Shown: piece after piece, positions 1-12,917 of the stretch | Position numbering within the stretch: the stretch's first letter is position 1 | How the letters are laid out: each line of letters begins with the position of its first letter | NCBI RefSeq assembly: GCF_030272615.1 | Contig: NC_081413.1 | Span: 98,922,239 to 98,986,238, forward strand | Direction of reading: 5' to 3' | DNA from: Cryptomeria japonica | Lineage: Eukaryota > Streptophyta > Pinopsida > Cupressales > Cupressaceae | DNA length: 64,000 nucleotides | The notes under the pieces: model-generated | What the model was told of the DNA's origin: nothing | The model's input: the letters and a program-made list of their open reading frames with translations, nothing else | Database searches by the model: none | Translations under genes and position numbers: made by a program

Positions 1-610
1 TGGGATTATGTCCTAATTCATGGGCTCCCTAACTTGTTTCTCTTGTTTGAATGGAAATTTTTATGTGGAAACTAGCACCCAACACTAATGTCCTGCCAAA
101 AATGCATGAAAAAGTAGGATAGTTTGAGGGTCGACCTTGCCTTAAGCAATATGACCTTTATTTCAACATTTTAACATTAAGTGTTAGTCTACACCTAAAA
201 AATCCATGTAATCTCTATTTAAGAATGAACCTTTGTCATTATCAAATAGAGAATGAGTTGAATCCTATGATGAAGCCTTGTCAGAATGAACATCTAGCTT
301 GACAAATCTAAAAATTGTTGTTGATTTGTGAACAACATATAATATCATTGACCTTCATGTTTCTTTGGTTGAAGCTCTTCAGATGTTGCAGAATGAACAA
401 AATCATTGACCAATGATCGACTTGTAACTCTCCTCATGGTTTGGTATGGTTCTTGGTTTGTTCTCATGTTTTTAGTTTTGATCACCTAATCTAATTTGTT
501 ATGATATACTTCCCTTGATCATATTATTTTATCTTGGGTTGGATATTGCACTACCTTGTTTGAGGCATACACTTATACACTCAAAATCACTTGAGTAGGG
601 TTTTTATTTT
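1..610. other. Intergenic, nothing recognised
   Basis: AT-rich sequence left of Copia-1. No reading frame of useful length, no RNA gene and no repeat shared with the rest of the window was seen. The last five bases before the element (611-615, TATTA) are its left target-site duplication. Confidence 0.6.
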
Positions 611-1229
611 TATTATGTGGGGCCATTTGGAGGAATTGATTATGTGTTGCATTAATGTTTTATCATTGATGTCAACACTAGTTGTTTTGGATGCTTTATC
701 GGCACCCTTCTGGTCTCGGTAGGTTGTGTGGTTTCTAGTTGGTTTGGATCTGGCATGATCTGACATGCTCCAGTATGATTTGGTTATGGAATTGGCTTAT
801 TCATGCTACACATGTTCATATTTAGTCAGTTGGTTTTGATTTGGTGATCAGATGTTATCATGTTTGCTTGGAAGCTTGGTTTGTGGTTCTGGCGAGGGTT
901 TCACCGACATAGCTTTGATGAAGATATTTGATGATATGCATAAGTGGTGTTGGTGCAGCTTCTGGTATGGATTTGAGATGTTGATGGTGATCATGTTCGA
1001 GACTTGGCAGATTGGGATCATTGCTTTAGTGTGTGGACCTATATTGGGTCCTGGTTGATCTAGGTTATGGACCGGCTTAATGTAACATGTGGATTGGACC
1101 TCTCGATGTGTTTCTGGGATGTCTTATGGATTGGGTATTATTTGTTTTGTCTAAGGCCGACATATTTTGTAATTATGTAATTGGTTTATTGTCTAGTGGT
1201 CGACCTGATTGTTTATGGTCGAGGGTTTG

Positions 1230-1237
1230 TATATATA
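1230..1237 (+). promoter_or_regulatory. TATA box of Copia-1 5' LTR
   Basis: TATATATA follows the motif GAGGGTTTG; the same arrangement is at 6947-6954 in the 3' LTR. It is the likely start of the genomic RNA. Confidence 0.6.
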
Positions 1238-1770
1238 TGATGTAAGATCTCATCGTATATCATGGTCATGGTATGGGATGTGGAAAAGTAATGTGTGAAT
1301 AATGTAATATCATTAAGGAAGAGGATTTGGTCGATAATTGGAGATCGAGTTGGATTTATGTAAGAGGATTTAGTCCTCCGGTGTTGAGCTTAATTGGAAC
1401 TGTACTCAAGCATAGTAGATGTTATCTTTGCAGTTCAGTCCTTTCTCCATATTGTAGTTTGGATTTCTACGTAGTCAGTGAGACTCCTTTTGTGATGAGC
1501 AGTGTTCTCTAGGTTGTTGGCCTTCCTGCAAGTGCAGGCCCCTCAATTGTAATTCACATACTTACTACAAAAGTATTATCTGATTGTGGGTAGGCTTCCC
1601 ACCATGGTTTTTCCCTTTACCGGGTTTTCCACATATAAATCTTAGTGTCATGTGCATGGTATTTATTCTCTGATTATTGTTTATGCTTAATTGGTTTAAC
1701 TGCTATTCTGGTATTTGGTTTAAGCATTCTGATATTATAGTTTTAATTGTTGAATGTTTTAGTAATCTAT

Positions 1771-1801
1771 GACAACTGATTCACCCCCCTTCTCAATTGT
1801 C
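1771..1801 (+). other. C-rich-loop hairpin of Copia-1 5' LTR
   Basis: Arms GACAACTGA and TCAATTGTC with one mismatch, loop TTCACCCCCCTTC. The 3' LTR copy (7509-7555) pairs GACAACT with AGTTGTC. Confidence 0.7.
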
Positions 1802-1828
1802 TTTCGGTTATTTGAACTGTCTAAGAAT

Positions 1829-1840
1829 TGGTATCAGAGC
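1829..1840 (+). other. Primer-binding site, initiator Met tRNA type
   Basis: TGGTATCAGAGC lies two bases after the 5' LTR end. It is the usual plant Copia PBS, complementary to the 3' end of initiator tRNA-Met. The same site, exact or with one change, follows the other 5' LTRs at 31328, 37404, 38698 and 50575. Confidence 0.92.
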
Positions 1841-1884
1841 TCTGGTCCTCTCTGGAGAAAGCTTAACTGCTTGAGGAAGATCCT

Positions 1885-4800
1885 ATGGTGACTAACAGTT
1901 CAAGTTCATCTAGTTCATCTGGAGCTATCTTTCGGAGAGATATTCCTAGGCTTGATGGAACAAATTACACAGTATGGAAGATTCGAATGGAGACTCATCT
2001 GAGATGTCTCGGCAAAGAAATTTGGGAGATCACACAGAATAGTGTTACACCTCATAATCTGGCATCTGGAAATCCTCCTCTGACAAATTTGGATAAGGAG
2101 CTTGAGAATGATTGTAAAGCAACAGAAACCCTCTTGTGTGCACTTTTTGATCAGCAAATAATGGGATTAACTGAAAATCATCTAGAAAGGCTATATGGGA
2201 TAAGTTGGAGACTCTTAATGAAGGTGACCCTACTACAAAGATTGCTAAACTTTATGGTTATCGAGTGAGATATGAAAACTTGAAGATGGAAGAAGATGAA
2301 AGGATTACTGCATTCATGAAAAGGGTAAATGAGATTGTTATGGGAATTCAATGTTGTGGTGGAACTCTGTGTGAAGATGAAATTGTTTCTAAAGTTTTGA
2401 GAGCCCTACCACTGGCTTACAAGATGAAGGCTACTGCAATTAATGAATTGAGAACAATGGCTAATACTTTTGTCAACAAAGATACCTTGGTTGGGAAATT
2501 ATCTGCTTTTGAGCTTGAAGAATTTGGACCTTCTGGGGCTATGAAGTCTGAACCTTCTTTTCATGCATCTGCATCATCAACCGGTAAGAAAGATTGGAAA
2601 GCTTTATATGCAAAGGAATTGGATGATATGAAGAGAGAAGATGACGAGTTTGAGCAACTTGAAGCAATATTTGCTAGAAGAGTACCTAAAGGACCGGTAG
2701 GAAGTAAGTATGAAGGAAAATCACCTTTTAAATGTTTTACATGTAATAAGATTGGTCATTTTGCATCTAGATGCCCTGAAAGGAATTCAAGATTTAAAGA
2801 AAGAGTGAGAAGATATTTTAAGCCTAACCCTGGATATCAGAACAAGTATAAGTACAGGAAAAACAGAGATAAATCATGCTACATAGTGGATGAGGAAGGT
2901 ATTACTGAATATGATGATAAACCGACATAAGACTCTGCTAGTGGTTCTGGCAATGGGGATGAATGGGTGTTCTTGGCTATCAAGGAAGATGTTCCGGCAC
3001 TGGAAGAGAATGTACCTGAAGAGAAGGCACTTGCTACTAAAATTGAAGACAAAGATGAATGGGTAATTGACAGTGGATGTTCACATCATATGACTAGAGA
3101 TAAAGGGAAGTTTATATCTTTGCAAGAATTTGATGGCAATCTCATTAGATTTGGAGATGACAAAGCATGTATGATCAAAGGAAAAGGAACTGTATCATTG
3201 GATGCTAAGAACAATACTGATAATGTTTATTTTGTTGAAGGTTTGAAACATAATCTTTTAAGTGTAGAGCAATTGGTGGATAAGGGATTTAGATTATAGT
3301 TTAAGGATGGAAAATGCAAAATCATTAATAGATTTGGTTTGGAGATTGCAACCAGTACACAGACAAAAGGTAATATATTTCATTTGAATTTCGGTGAGAA
3401 GACATGTTTGACTGCACAAATTGATGAGAGTTGGCTATGGCATAAAAGGCTATGTTATGTGAATTTTGATTGCATTGTAAAGATCAGTTCAACTAAGGCA
3501 GTTAGAGATATACCTAAGATTGTGAAGCCCTATAATCTGGTATGTAAAGAATGTCAAATGGGCAAACATGTCAGAACCTCTTTTAAGAGTATACAAGATA
3601 ATTCTAATGATATTCTTGATCTTATTCATACTGATTTGTGTGGCCCTACTAGAGTTAAAAAAATTCAAGGTGATAGATATTTTATGCTAATCATTGATGA
3701 TTATTCTAGAATGATGTGGGTTACTTTTCTAAGGGAGAAATCTAAGGCTTTTGAAAAGTTTAAAATCTTTAAGGCTAAAGTGAAAACTTAGATAGGATTG
3801 AAGATAAAATGTTTGAGGTTAGATCATGGTGGAGAATTCACATCCGGTGAGTTTAATAACTTTTGTGAGAAGCATGGTATAAGGAGACAATTTTTTGCTC
3901 CCCGGACACCTCAGCAGAATGGAGTTGTGGAAAGGAAGAACAAAACTATCTTGGATGTTGCTAGAACAATGATGATGGAAGCTAGTCTACCTCATATCTA
4001 CTGGAGAGAAGCAGTGAGCACAACGGTTTCTACATTCAACAAAGTACATATCAAAGGAGAAATCGATAAGACACCTTATGAATTATGGTTTGACAATACA
4101 CCTACAGTTAAGTATTTTAGAATATTTGGTAGTAAATGTTATATCAGGAGAGATGATATCATAGGAAAATTTGATCCTAGATGTGATGAAGGCATATTTC
4201 TTGGTTATTCTAATGAAAGCAAGGCATATAGATGTTATAACAAGAGATTGCAGAGAATTGTGGAGAGTGCTAATGTCAAGGTGGGTTAGCTGAATAGAAG
4301 TCAAATTAGAGTTTACGAGCAAGAATCGGTGGTGGAAATGATTATATCTGAACCAATAGTACCTTTACCAAAATAAAGTGTTGAACCAGTTACTCCAGTA
4401 GTATTAGAAAACTCAACAGTAACTAAAGAACCGGGAAGAGGGACAAAGAGTCAAAAGACTCCTAAGTATGCGAGATTGAATCATTCAAAAGATCAAATCA
4501 TTGGGGATAAGAACAATGGAGTGATGACAAGAAGAAGACTAGCAACGACTAAGGTATGTTTAATTTCTCAAGTTGAACCAGTATCAGTAATTGAAGCATG
4601 TAAAGATGAATGTTGGTTGAAAGCTATGGAAGAATAATTAGATCAGATTGAAAAGAATAACACATGGACTTTAGTTCCTCGGCCTAAAAATAAGAATGTT
4701 ATTGGAATTAAATGGGTTTTTAAGAATAAATTAAATTAAGATGGTCAAGTTAGAAGGAATAAGGCTAGATTGGTTTGTAAAGGATATTCTCCAGAAGGAA

Positions 4801-5922
4801 GGAATTGATTATGGAGAGACTTTTGCACTTGTAGCTAGGATGGAACCTGTAAGATTATTTCTTGCCTATGTTGCCCATAAAAACTACAAGGTTTATCAAA
4901 TGGATGTTAAGTGTGCATTTTTGAATGGGGATCTTGATGAGGAAATTTATATTGAGAAACTTGATGGTTTTTCACTTTCAGATGATACAAACATGATTTG
5001 CAGGTTAAGGAAAGCTTTATATGAATTGAAACAGGCACTTGGAGCTTGGTATGCAAAGTTGGATAAATATCTTTTGAAGCTTAGTTTTACTAAGGGTAAT
5101 GCTGATAATAATTTATATTATAAGATCACTAATGATGATATACTGATTATTGAAGTATTTTTTGATGACATTATTTTGGAGGTGAAGATAAGTTGTGCAT
5201 GGAATTTTCTAAGAATATGGAGAAAGAATTTGAAATGTCTATGATTGGGGAAATGAAATTTTTCTTAGATTTGCAGATTACTCAGACCAACAAAGGTATT
5301 TTCATCTATCAAACTAAGTATGCTAGGGAATTGTTGAAGAAATTTGGTATGGGAGATTCTAAACCGGTAAGTACTCCTACGGTTACAAGCGAGAAATTGA
5401 CAAGGAAAGATGTTTCTCCACCGGTAAATCCTAAAAGATACAAATCTATGATTGGAGATGTTGATTGGGCTGGAGATGTTGATGACTGGAAAAAGTACTT
5501 TTGGTGGAGCTTTCTTTCTTGGAAAGAAGTTGGTTTCATGGATCAACAAGAAGCAATCATGTACTTCTTTATCTACTGCTGAAGTTTAGTATGTTGTTGT
5601 TGCTACTAATTGTATACAGGTTCTATGGATGAAGCACATGTTGAAGGATATCAAAGTGCATTGCGCTAGACCGATAGTTATTCACTGTGATAACTCTGTT
5701 GTTATTGACATATCAAAGAATCTGGTATTTCATTCTAAGACAAAGCATATATCTATCAAGTATAACTTTTTGAAGGAGAGGGTGGAAGAAAATGAAGTTA
5801 GACTGGTTTATGTGAACACTAAAGAGCATATTGTAGATATTTTCACTAAACCTTTGCCTAAAGAATCATTTGAGTACCTGAGAGATAGGTTAGGGGTTTC
5901 TGCCCCTTCGACAAAGAACTGA
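1885..5922 (+). pseudogene. Copia-1 gag-pol, broken
   Basis: Gag starts at ATG 1885 (serine run, then the RLDGTNYTVWKIRM block). It shifts frame near 2187 and continues at 2205-2930 with an intact zinc knuckle (CFTCNKIGHFASRC). A TAA at 2928 then interrupts the polyprotein. The protease box VIDSGCSHHMT is at about 3065-3097 and intact. Integrase keeps its acidic residues: Asp in HTDLCGP, Asp in RLDHGGEF, Glu in PQQNGVVERK. The RT block YQMDVKCAFLNG is at about 4890-4930 and the active-site box reads FFDD near 5160. Around 5450 the RNase H region jumps from SMIG straight to DVDWAGDVDD, so about 200 nt present in Copia-3 are missing. The tail (5629-5922) still reads as the RNase H end. Several stops and at least three frame changes rule out function. 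Confidence 0.9.
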
Positions 5923-6333
5923 TTGATGCTTTTTGGCATCAATTCACTATGCATTATCAGAGATATTATTCATTTCAACACTGATGTGGAGATGCTACTG
6001 CTCGGGGGGAGTAGTTAGCTTTGTGTTTTAGTGGTTTATGTTTTTTCTTTGATATTTATGACAGATTTATGGCATTAATGTCAAAGGGGGAGAGATATTG
6101 ATGTGAAAAACTTAAGGAGTTGTATACATTAGGGGGAGAGATACTTATGAAAAACATAGCTTTACAGAGATATCATTCACAAGGGGAGTTTGGTCTTTAT
6201 TTCAGAACTTCATTGCAATATCTTTATGTGGGAGATTGTTGGTTGTCTTCCATTGGGGGAGACTTGTTTGGCATTTCTCGATACTTAGATGTTTTTCACA
6301 TCTAGTGTTGCCATCAATGCCAAAGGGGGAGAT
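5923..6333 (+). other. Copia-1 3' leader with repeated polypurine tracts
   Basis: Non-coding stretch between pol and the 3' LTR. GGGGGAGA-type tracts occur near 6080, 6130 and 6255, and the functional PPT position is at 6321-6333 directly before the LTR. Several tracts sit in the phrase TCAAAGGGGGAGA or close to it, so they look like copies of the PPT. Confidence 0.75.
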
Positions 6334-7580
6334 TGTTGGCCACTTGGAGGAATTGATTATGTGTTGCATTGATGTTTTGTCATTGATGTCAACACTGGCT
6401 ATTTTGGTTGCTTTATCGGCACCCTTCTGGTCCTGATAGGTTGTGTGGTTTCTGATTGGTTTGGATCCAACATGATTTGGCATGCTCCGATATGATTTGG
6501 TTATGGAATTGGCTTATTCATGCTACTCATGTTCATATTCAGTCAGTTGGTTTTGATCTGGTGATTAGATGCTATCATGTTTGCTTGGAAGCTTGGTTTG
6601 TGGTTCTGACGAGGGTTTCACCAGCAGAGGTTTGATGAAAATCTTTGATGATATGCATAAGTGGTGTTGGTGCAGCTTTTGGTATGGATTCAGGATGCTG
6701 ATGGTGATCATGTTCGAGACTTGGAGGATTGGGATCATTGCTTTAGCATGTGGACCTATATTGGGTCTCGGTTGATCTAGGTTATGGACCGACTTAATGT
6801 AACATGTGGATTGGACCTCTCGATGTGTTTTCAGGATGTCTTATGGGTTGGATATTATTTGTTTGGTCTATGGCCGACATGTTTTGTAATTATGTAATTG
6901 GTTTATTGTCTAGTGGCCGACCTGATTGTTTATGGTCGAGGGTTTGTATATATATGATATAAGATCTCATTGTAGATCATGGTCATGGTATGGGATATGT
7001 AAAAGTAACATGTGAATAATGTAATATCATTCAGGCAGAGGATTTGGTCGATAATTGGAGATCGAGTTGGGTTTATGTAAGAAGATTTAGTCCTCCGGTA
7101 TTGAGCTTAACCGAAATTGTACTCAGGCATAGGAGATGTTATCTTTGTAGTTCATTCCTGTCTCCAGATTGTAGTCTAGATTTCTATGTAGTCAGTGAGA
7201 CTCCTTTTGTGATGAGCAGTGTGATCTAGGTTGTTGGCCTTCCTGCAAGTGTAGGCCCCTCAATTGTAATTCGCATACTTACTGTAGAAGTATTATTTGA
7301 CTGTGGGTAGGCTTCCCACCATGGTTTTTCCCTTTACCGGGTTTTCCACGTATAAATATCGGTGTCATGTTGATGGTATTTATTCTCTGATTATTGTTTA
7401 TGCTTAATTGGTTTAACTGCTATTCTGGTATTTGGTTTAAGCATTTTGGTATTAATGTTTTGGGTTTTGGTATTAGAGTTTTAACTTCTAAATGTTTTGG
7501 TAATTTGTGACAACTGATTTACTCTCTCCCCCCCCCCCCCCCCCCCTTAGTTGTCTTCAGATTATTTGAATTGTCTAACA
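6334..7580 (+). repeat. Copia-1 3' LTR
   Basis: Starts TGTTGGCCAC right after the PPT and ends CTAACA before TSD TATTG. It is longer than the 5' LTR through a small duplication around 7450-7490 and a run of 19 C at 7528-7546. That C-run is an expansion of the loop of the hairpin at 7509-7555 (stem GACAACT/AGTTGTC). Confidence 0.93.
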
Positions 7581-7585
7581 TATTG

Positions 7586-8180
7586 CATTGTTTCTACTTG
7601 CTACAATCTTAGATACACTTAAGATTCAAAGCATACACTATTATATTTTATCCACTTGGATGTTTGTGAAGGTAAGAATACCAAAATAGGGGTCTGACTA
7701 AGGAAAGCTCATATATAGTCACAATCATCCTTCTCTCTCTTTGTGCTTGTGAAATTTCATATATGGGATTTACTATAGGTAGAAGCAACAAGAAGGTAGA
7801 ATCAACTATAGAATAGATTGTCAAACAAAATTTAGTCCAAAACCTAAGGACACTAAAACTCAATGCTAATTTCTTGCCAATTCTACCTTATTTTTTAGTG
7901 AAAGATATACCTCTAATGAATCCATTCCCATTCATGACATCAACTTTTACAATGTCCGGACACAAGCACCTTGTGTTGGTGTCCTAATAAGTGACCTCCT
8001 AATTTTTGTGCTAGGTTCATCTATGTATCCTCTTTTAACAAGATCTATGTCTATTCTAGTTAAAAAAATTATATTTTATCTATACAATTAATCATTTAAT
8101 AGATTAGTTACTAAATTTTCTAGGTTTAATTAAATAACACAATTATGAATTTATCCTCTTTGCACCAAAGGAATAGAACC
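7586..8180. other. Intergenic, nothing recognised
   Basis: AT-rich spacer between Copia-1 and the Gypsy-1 remnant. It may include a decayed outer part of the Gypsy-1 5' LTR, but no match to the 3' side was found. No gene seen. Confidence 0.5.
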
Positions 8181-8184
8181 CAAG

Positions 8185-8325
8185 CATCGTGGCTCTCCCT
8201 TGAGGATAATAGTCGAGCATAAATACCTTTGGTCAATTCATATTCTAATGTTTTTTGGAGGAAAGATTGATCTAGGATAATTTAGCAATTAGTTTAGGAT
8301 CATTTTTCCCTTCAAACATTTTGGT
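8185..8325 (+). repeat. Gypsy-1 5' LTR end (partial)
   Basis: Matches 12790-12917 with small differences and is followed by the PBS-like GGTGAACCCAAC, which marks it as the left LTR. Confidence 0.55.
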
Positions 8326-8329
8326 GAAC

Positions 8330-9089
8330 CCAACATATCTTATACTTGCACATATTTTATTTTTATTGCATATATTCTTTATCTCTATTGTGTTTGATTA
8401 GTTGAATAATTGATTAGACACTTTTACATTTGCAAAAACATTGTATGTTTAGTTTAGAAAACATAAAACGCTTAAACAAGTTTTTATTTTCTTTTATAAT
8501 AGAGAACCAAAACTTTAAACAACTTTTCTATCCCTTAATCAACATTTGTCTTCTTTTCATCACCTTTCTTCTACTTTTCCTATCTCTTCTTCTTTTATAT
8601 CTTCACAATTTTGGAGAAAGTGAGATTATTTGATCATGTTAGATCTCTTTCTACAAACTTTTGATGCATTTGATGAACCATTTAGAAGTGATTATTTTGT
8701 TATTTGGGTAAATCCATTGATGAATTCCACTCAACAGAATCGTCCTCTGCAACTCCTTAAATGTTTGTTTGTCAAAGATTGGTTGACACAATATATTTTC
8801 AAGTATACAAATGAATATATGAAATAAAAAAATACTATGCATCTTCATCAAGTGTTCCTTGACAACAAATAAACATATTCAAATTATTCAAGGTGTTAAA
8901 AATCAATACCGACCCCTAGTTACATTCTAAACGTTGCAAAATAACTTACTCGAAATAATAACTTTAAACAAGTGTGTCGTAGCATTCTTACTACCATATA
9001 ATTTTTCACACCTATATCACTCAAAATAACAAGCAATATCACCAAAAATAACAAACAACCTAAACAAATACCATTTATTTCATCATCTC
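8330..9089 (+). other. Gypsy-1 leader and possible gag remains
   Basis: AT-rich sequence after the PBS-like site. Two short frames (8430-8633, 8630-8827) show no recognisable Gag motif. Nothing else supported. Confidence 0.4.
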
Positions 9090-11140
9090 AACCTATGCTT
9101 CCTCTAGCATCGCATCTTTCTCAACATGTTGGAAAAGAGTATGATCTTGTTGAGAAAATTCACACTACTTCAACTAAGATATCACTCTAAGACTTGATAC
9201 AAACTTCTATCGCATACCACATAATTCTCTAGGAGGCATTATAGAAGATAGTTGTCCCACCTTATGTTAGATCGAGAATGATGTGGCAACACTATTAGAT
9301 TGTATGGATATGATAAATTTGGGAATTGTCTTCCCACGATGTGACTTACCTTCTCTATAAGTTCAATAATAATATGATTTTCTCAAGATTTTAGTTGTCC
9401 TTAATTGAAATGAAATAAAGCATACTATAATTGACAATGGATCAAGACTTAATGTTTGTAGCATTGACCTGATATATAAGATTGGTGTAGATACATCCAC
9501 CATTAAACTTGAATCACTTTCTATTCACAACTTTGATAAAGTGGATATATAGTCATTAGATAAAATCATGCTAGTAGTTCAAGTAGGGTCTATGACTTTA
9601 CCTATGCTCATCCAATTCATGCCCAATGTTTCTTCATACAATCTGCTTCTTGGTAATACCTTGGATTCATACGATAGGGATAATTCAATCTAATTCTCAT
9701 ACAAAGATAAAGTTGATATATAACAACAAGCTTTATATATGATTGAGTTTGATGTAAATATGGGAAGTTGGTTACAAGAAGAGATTGCATGTCAACCACC
9801 TATAGCTACATCTCTTAGCACTTCCATTTCATCTTCAACAAGAGTGTATCTACCACCTACTGTTAATAATAATACAATGGATAAAAAATGTAATCACCTA
9901 TGAGTGTACTCTTTGGAAATTGTTAGATTCATTAGATTTTACACCTTTCTTTACTAGAGAGTATAAAGTTTCACAATCAAATCCTAAGAAACCAAACATT
10001 GTTTCAGTGGTGTCTACACACTTTTCTTCTTATTCTTATTCTTATGAATCATATAATATCAATACCCAACTTTTTCTATTTCAACAAATTCTATTAATTA
10101 TGCAATATACTTTTGACTATACCACTAATGGTGGTTCACCATCATTGATAGAAATGACATCCCTTTATGGTTATGGACTTAAAATATTATTTTAGTTTGT
10201 GTTAAAAGGAAACAGGTGTTGAATAAATGAGAAAGGTATCAAGGTGCCCTTAGAGCCTAATCCACATGATCCTATAGTTGGCCTTAGATGTACCACCCGT
10301 CAAAGCTCACCAAAGATTCTTGTCAACCCTCTCTTAATGAAATATGATATTTACATCGCAAGATTCTCCTATACCACTTAATCTAATTCATCTTTAAATG
10401 ATAGACACAAGTTTCACTTATAACACACCTTCTTTTGACATTTTCACAATAGATGAGTCTTTGGTTGAGTTCGTGAGAGTTTATGAACACCTCTCTCAAT
10501 ATCATCATGATTGTGGATTTCCTTATTGTATAAATATTGAAGTGTAATTTAAGAAAGATTCTTCTTTATTAGATGGTAATGTGGAGACACACCAAGAATT
10601 CCCTCGTCTAATTGATATCCTAAACCATAGTATCCTCCTTGTTTGAGATATTGTTGATGCCTTGATGGACCTAGTTAATTCTGAGAAGGTTATTTAAATT
10701 AGAAAATGCTTATATCTTAATGAACAAGGTGAACATTCTTCTCTCTTACATTTATTTAATTATATCTTTGATTAGTCATATTCACATATGCCTAGTATTG
10801 ATCCACAAGGTGTGAAGTGTGATGCACGTTATTGTATTACATCCCAATGTTGAGCCTATAAAACAAAATATCTAAAAAATGAGCCCAAAGGTGAAATTGT
10901 TAATTAAGGTTGAGATTGAGATGCTTCTAGAAGATAGCTTTGTCTACCTTATTAAATATTCCCCTTGGATATTGAATATCATTACTGTAGCTAAATCCAA
11001 CAACCATATTTGGATGTGTATTAATTTTTCATGATATCAACAAAGCTTCTTTGAAACACTATTTCCCTCTTCCTAAAATGACAAAAAATATGATAAAGAC
11101 CAGTATGGATGGATATTTATTGTCTTTAGATTTCTAATGA
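9090..11140 (+). pseudogene. Gypsy-1 protease and reverse transcriptase remnant
   Basis: Read by eye with stops ignored. Around 9130-9200 EYDLVEKIHTT..ISL resembles the block before Gypsy proteases. At 9427-9470 IDNGSRLNVC is the retropepsin DxGS box, and SSYNLLLGNTL near 9630-9660 is the family's LLG box. Near 10770-10800 YSHMPSIDP matches the usual YEDMPGLDP block that precedes RT in this group. About 10900-11135 reads EMLLEDSFVYLIKYSPWILNII (two pieces), then NFHDINKAS and HYFPLPK, the RT fingers and palm start. The text stops at about SMDGYLLSLDF, before the catalytic YxDD. It is broken by many stops and shifts. Order protease then RT, without integrase between, excludes Copia. Confidence 0.72.
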
Positions 11141-12789
11141 TATCTTATTCGCTAAATTTGAAACTCGAAGCAAAAGATATGAATTTTTGAAAAAAATAAA
11201 TTTGTCTTGCAAGAATGGTCTTTCTAGCAAAAACATTTTTCTTTTGATTTGATATATACTTAATACAAAAATGATAAAAATCTAGAAACATTTTGATGCT
11301 ACAATCAAAATTTGGAAAAAAAAATTATTTTCGACAAGGAAAAGATGAAAAAATGATGTAAATTCAACTTGTAGAAAAATGGACACATTACGCTTTTTGG
11401 ATTTTTTTTTTTCAATATCTGATTAGTATCTACAAAATCTAACCGATAACCAAATGGTTTTTCATTTTTTAAAAATAAAACTAAGAAACATTTTTTCTAC
11501 TTGACTTGCAAAAGATACAAATATGATGCAAAAATGAGAAATGCCTCTGATAAGAAATAATATTCAAACCCTTGCCACTGATTTTTTGTGCTTTGATTTT
11601 GGTGAAATAAAAGACAAATATGTCTTTCTTGAGCCTTCTAAACACTATTGAATAGCTAAAAATGCCACTGGGATTACCAGAATGCTACAAACACCCTAAT
11701 TTTACAAAATATTTGAACAAAAAAGCTCCAATAGTTAAATTTTCCCTCAAACTTTTATGATTCTTTAGTTCACCCAGAGATTCAAGAGAAGAGTATATTG
11801 TAATTTTAGGAAACCTACAAAACACTTATTAGCCCCCTCTACCTCAATCTCTCAAATAAGGAAACTAAAATGTATTCTTTCCCTAGAATAGCCTTGTGTT
11901 AGAATTTAATAGATGAATAACCCAAAATACATAGTGCAATTGAAAAGAAAAGAAAACTATGAATGTAAATGACCTAATTTGACTCATTTAATAATATATT
12001 GCACCATTCAAAGTGCATTCAAGGTAAACTACTGGGTCTCGCTCTAAAAATGGAATTCTATGGGATACTTAAGCTAGTGGATCAATAACTGGCTTTCGAT
12101 CTATAACTAGAGGATCTAAGACTGTTGGTGGTGATTGTGTTGCTAGTGATAGTGCAACTTTAACCCCTGCGATGAGGTAAACAATAGGTTGTTCTGCCAG
12201 ATTGAATATGAAGAGGATGAGGAAGATGTTGGTTTATTCATACTGTTCCTAGTGGTGTTGTTCTTGATAAAATAATGTTCCTATGTTGGGTGCTACTTTG
12301 TTCCTTCTTCCTGACTGGGCGATGTGCTGGCTCTTTAAAAAGCTATAAAACTTCAATAGATGCTTCTGTATTCCGATTGGTAGCTAGACTGGGAGTAGGG
12401 GGTTTGTGTTTTAATGATTAACATAGAGTTAGAGAGAAATGCAAATGTTGCAAAATAAAGATAGCATTAAGACAATGGAAGAGCAAATAGCTACAAAATA
12501 CAATGCACTACAATTGCCAAGACTAGCTAGGAGGTGAACATATATAGAAAATGAGAGAGGGGAGAGGTCAACAATATGACTAACCAATAGAGAGAGGCCA
12601 CCATAATAGCCTAAAATAGGCAAGTGTAACTCCAATGGAAGATTTTGACACCTTGAAATCACTCACATTCATACACACATTATTAATCCAGCAAGGTTTT
12701 TGATTATAAGTAAAGGAAAAACTTGGGAATAGGAAAATAAATAACCAAATAGGAAACAAAAGATCTACACTAACAAAATAACCTAGGTA
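11141..12789. other. No gene recognised (inside Gypsy-1)
   Basis: AT-rich sequence between the RT remnant and the right LTR piece. No integrase motifs found. Minus-strand frames at 12429-12921 overlap the LTR piece and look non-coding. Confidence 0.45.
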
Positions 12790-12917
12790 GGTTGGCTCTC
12801 TCTTGAGGATAGTATCCAAGCAAGAACACCTTTGGTAAGTTTGTGTTCCTATTTTTGTGGAGGAAAGATTGATCCATATTAATTTACTAATCATCCTAGG
12901 ATCAATTTTCCCACCAA
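12790..12917 (+). repeat. Gypsy-1 3' LTR end (partial)
   Basis: Right-hand copy of the repeat at 8185-8325. The two copies agree up to CCAAACA and then diverge, as expected where LTR meets flank on one side and internal DNA on the other. Confidence 0.55.

Larger units (their letters stand above)
616..1826 (+). repeat. Copia-1 5' LTR
   Basis: Pairs with 6334-7580 along its length. A TATATATA box lies at 1230-1237. A GTGGG/CCCAC mini-hairpin is at 1586-1602, followed by the TTTTTCCC...GGGTTTTCC motif that all Copia LTRs here share. A C-rich-loop hairpin (1771-1801) sits 25 bp before the LTR end. Short frames inside (852-1058, 1327-1512) recur in the other LTR and are not genes. Confidence 0.93.
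616..7580 (+). mobile_element. Copia-1: complete SIRE-like LTR retrotransposon, defective
   Basis: Two direct LTRs (1211 and 1247 bp) start with TGTGG/TGTTGG and flank a PBS, a broken gag-pol and a polypurine-rich 3' leader. Flanks are TATTA (611-615) and TATTG (7581-7585), a 5-bp target duplication with one change. Domain order is Gag with zinc knuckle, protease, integrase, reverse transcriptase and RNase H, which is the Copia order. The protease box with Cys after DSG and the repeated purine tracts before the 3' LTR suggest the SIRE/Sirevirus group (family knowledge); the lineage is inferred. The copy cannot be autonomous: gag is frameshifted, pol has many stops, and about 200 nt of RNase H are missing. 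Copia-2 and Copia-3 are related but separate families. Confidence 0.93.

Noticed and set aside
852-1058. Small frame 852-1058, repeated at 6569-6775
   Set aside because: Same LTR position in both Copia-1 LTRs; no start context or family support.
5923-6333. An envelope-like ORF after pol in Copia-1 to -3, as in some Sireviruses
   Set aside because: Spacer is only 360-410 bp and holds purine tracts, no open frame of useful length.
8430-8827. Frames after the Gypsy-1 PBS-like site as Gag
   Set aside because: No Gag motif can be read; kept only as unassigned leader.
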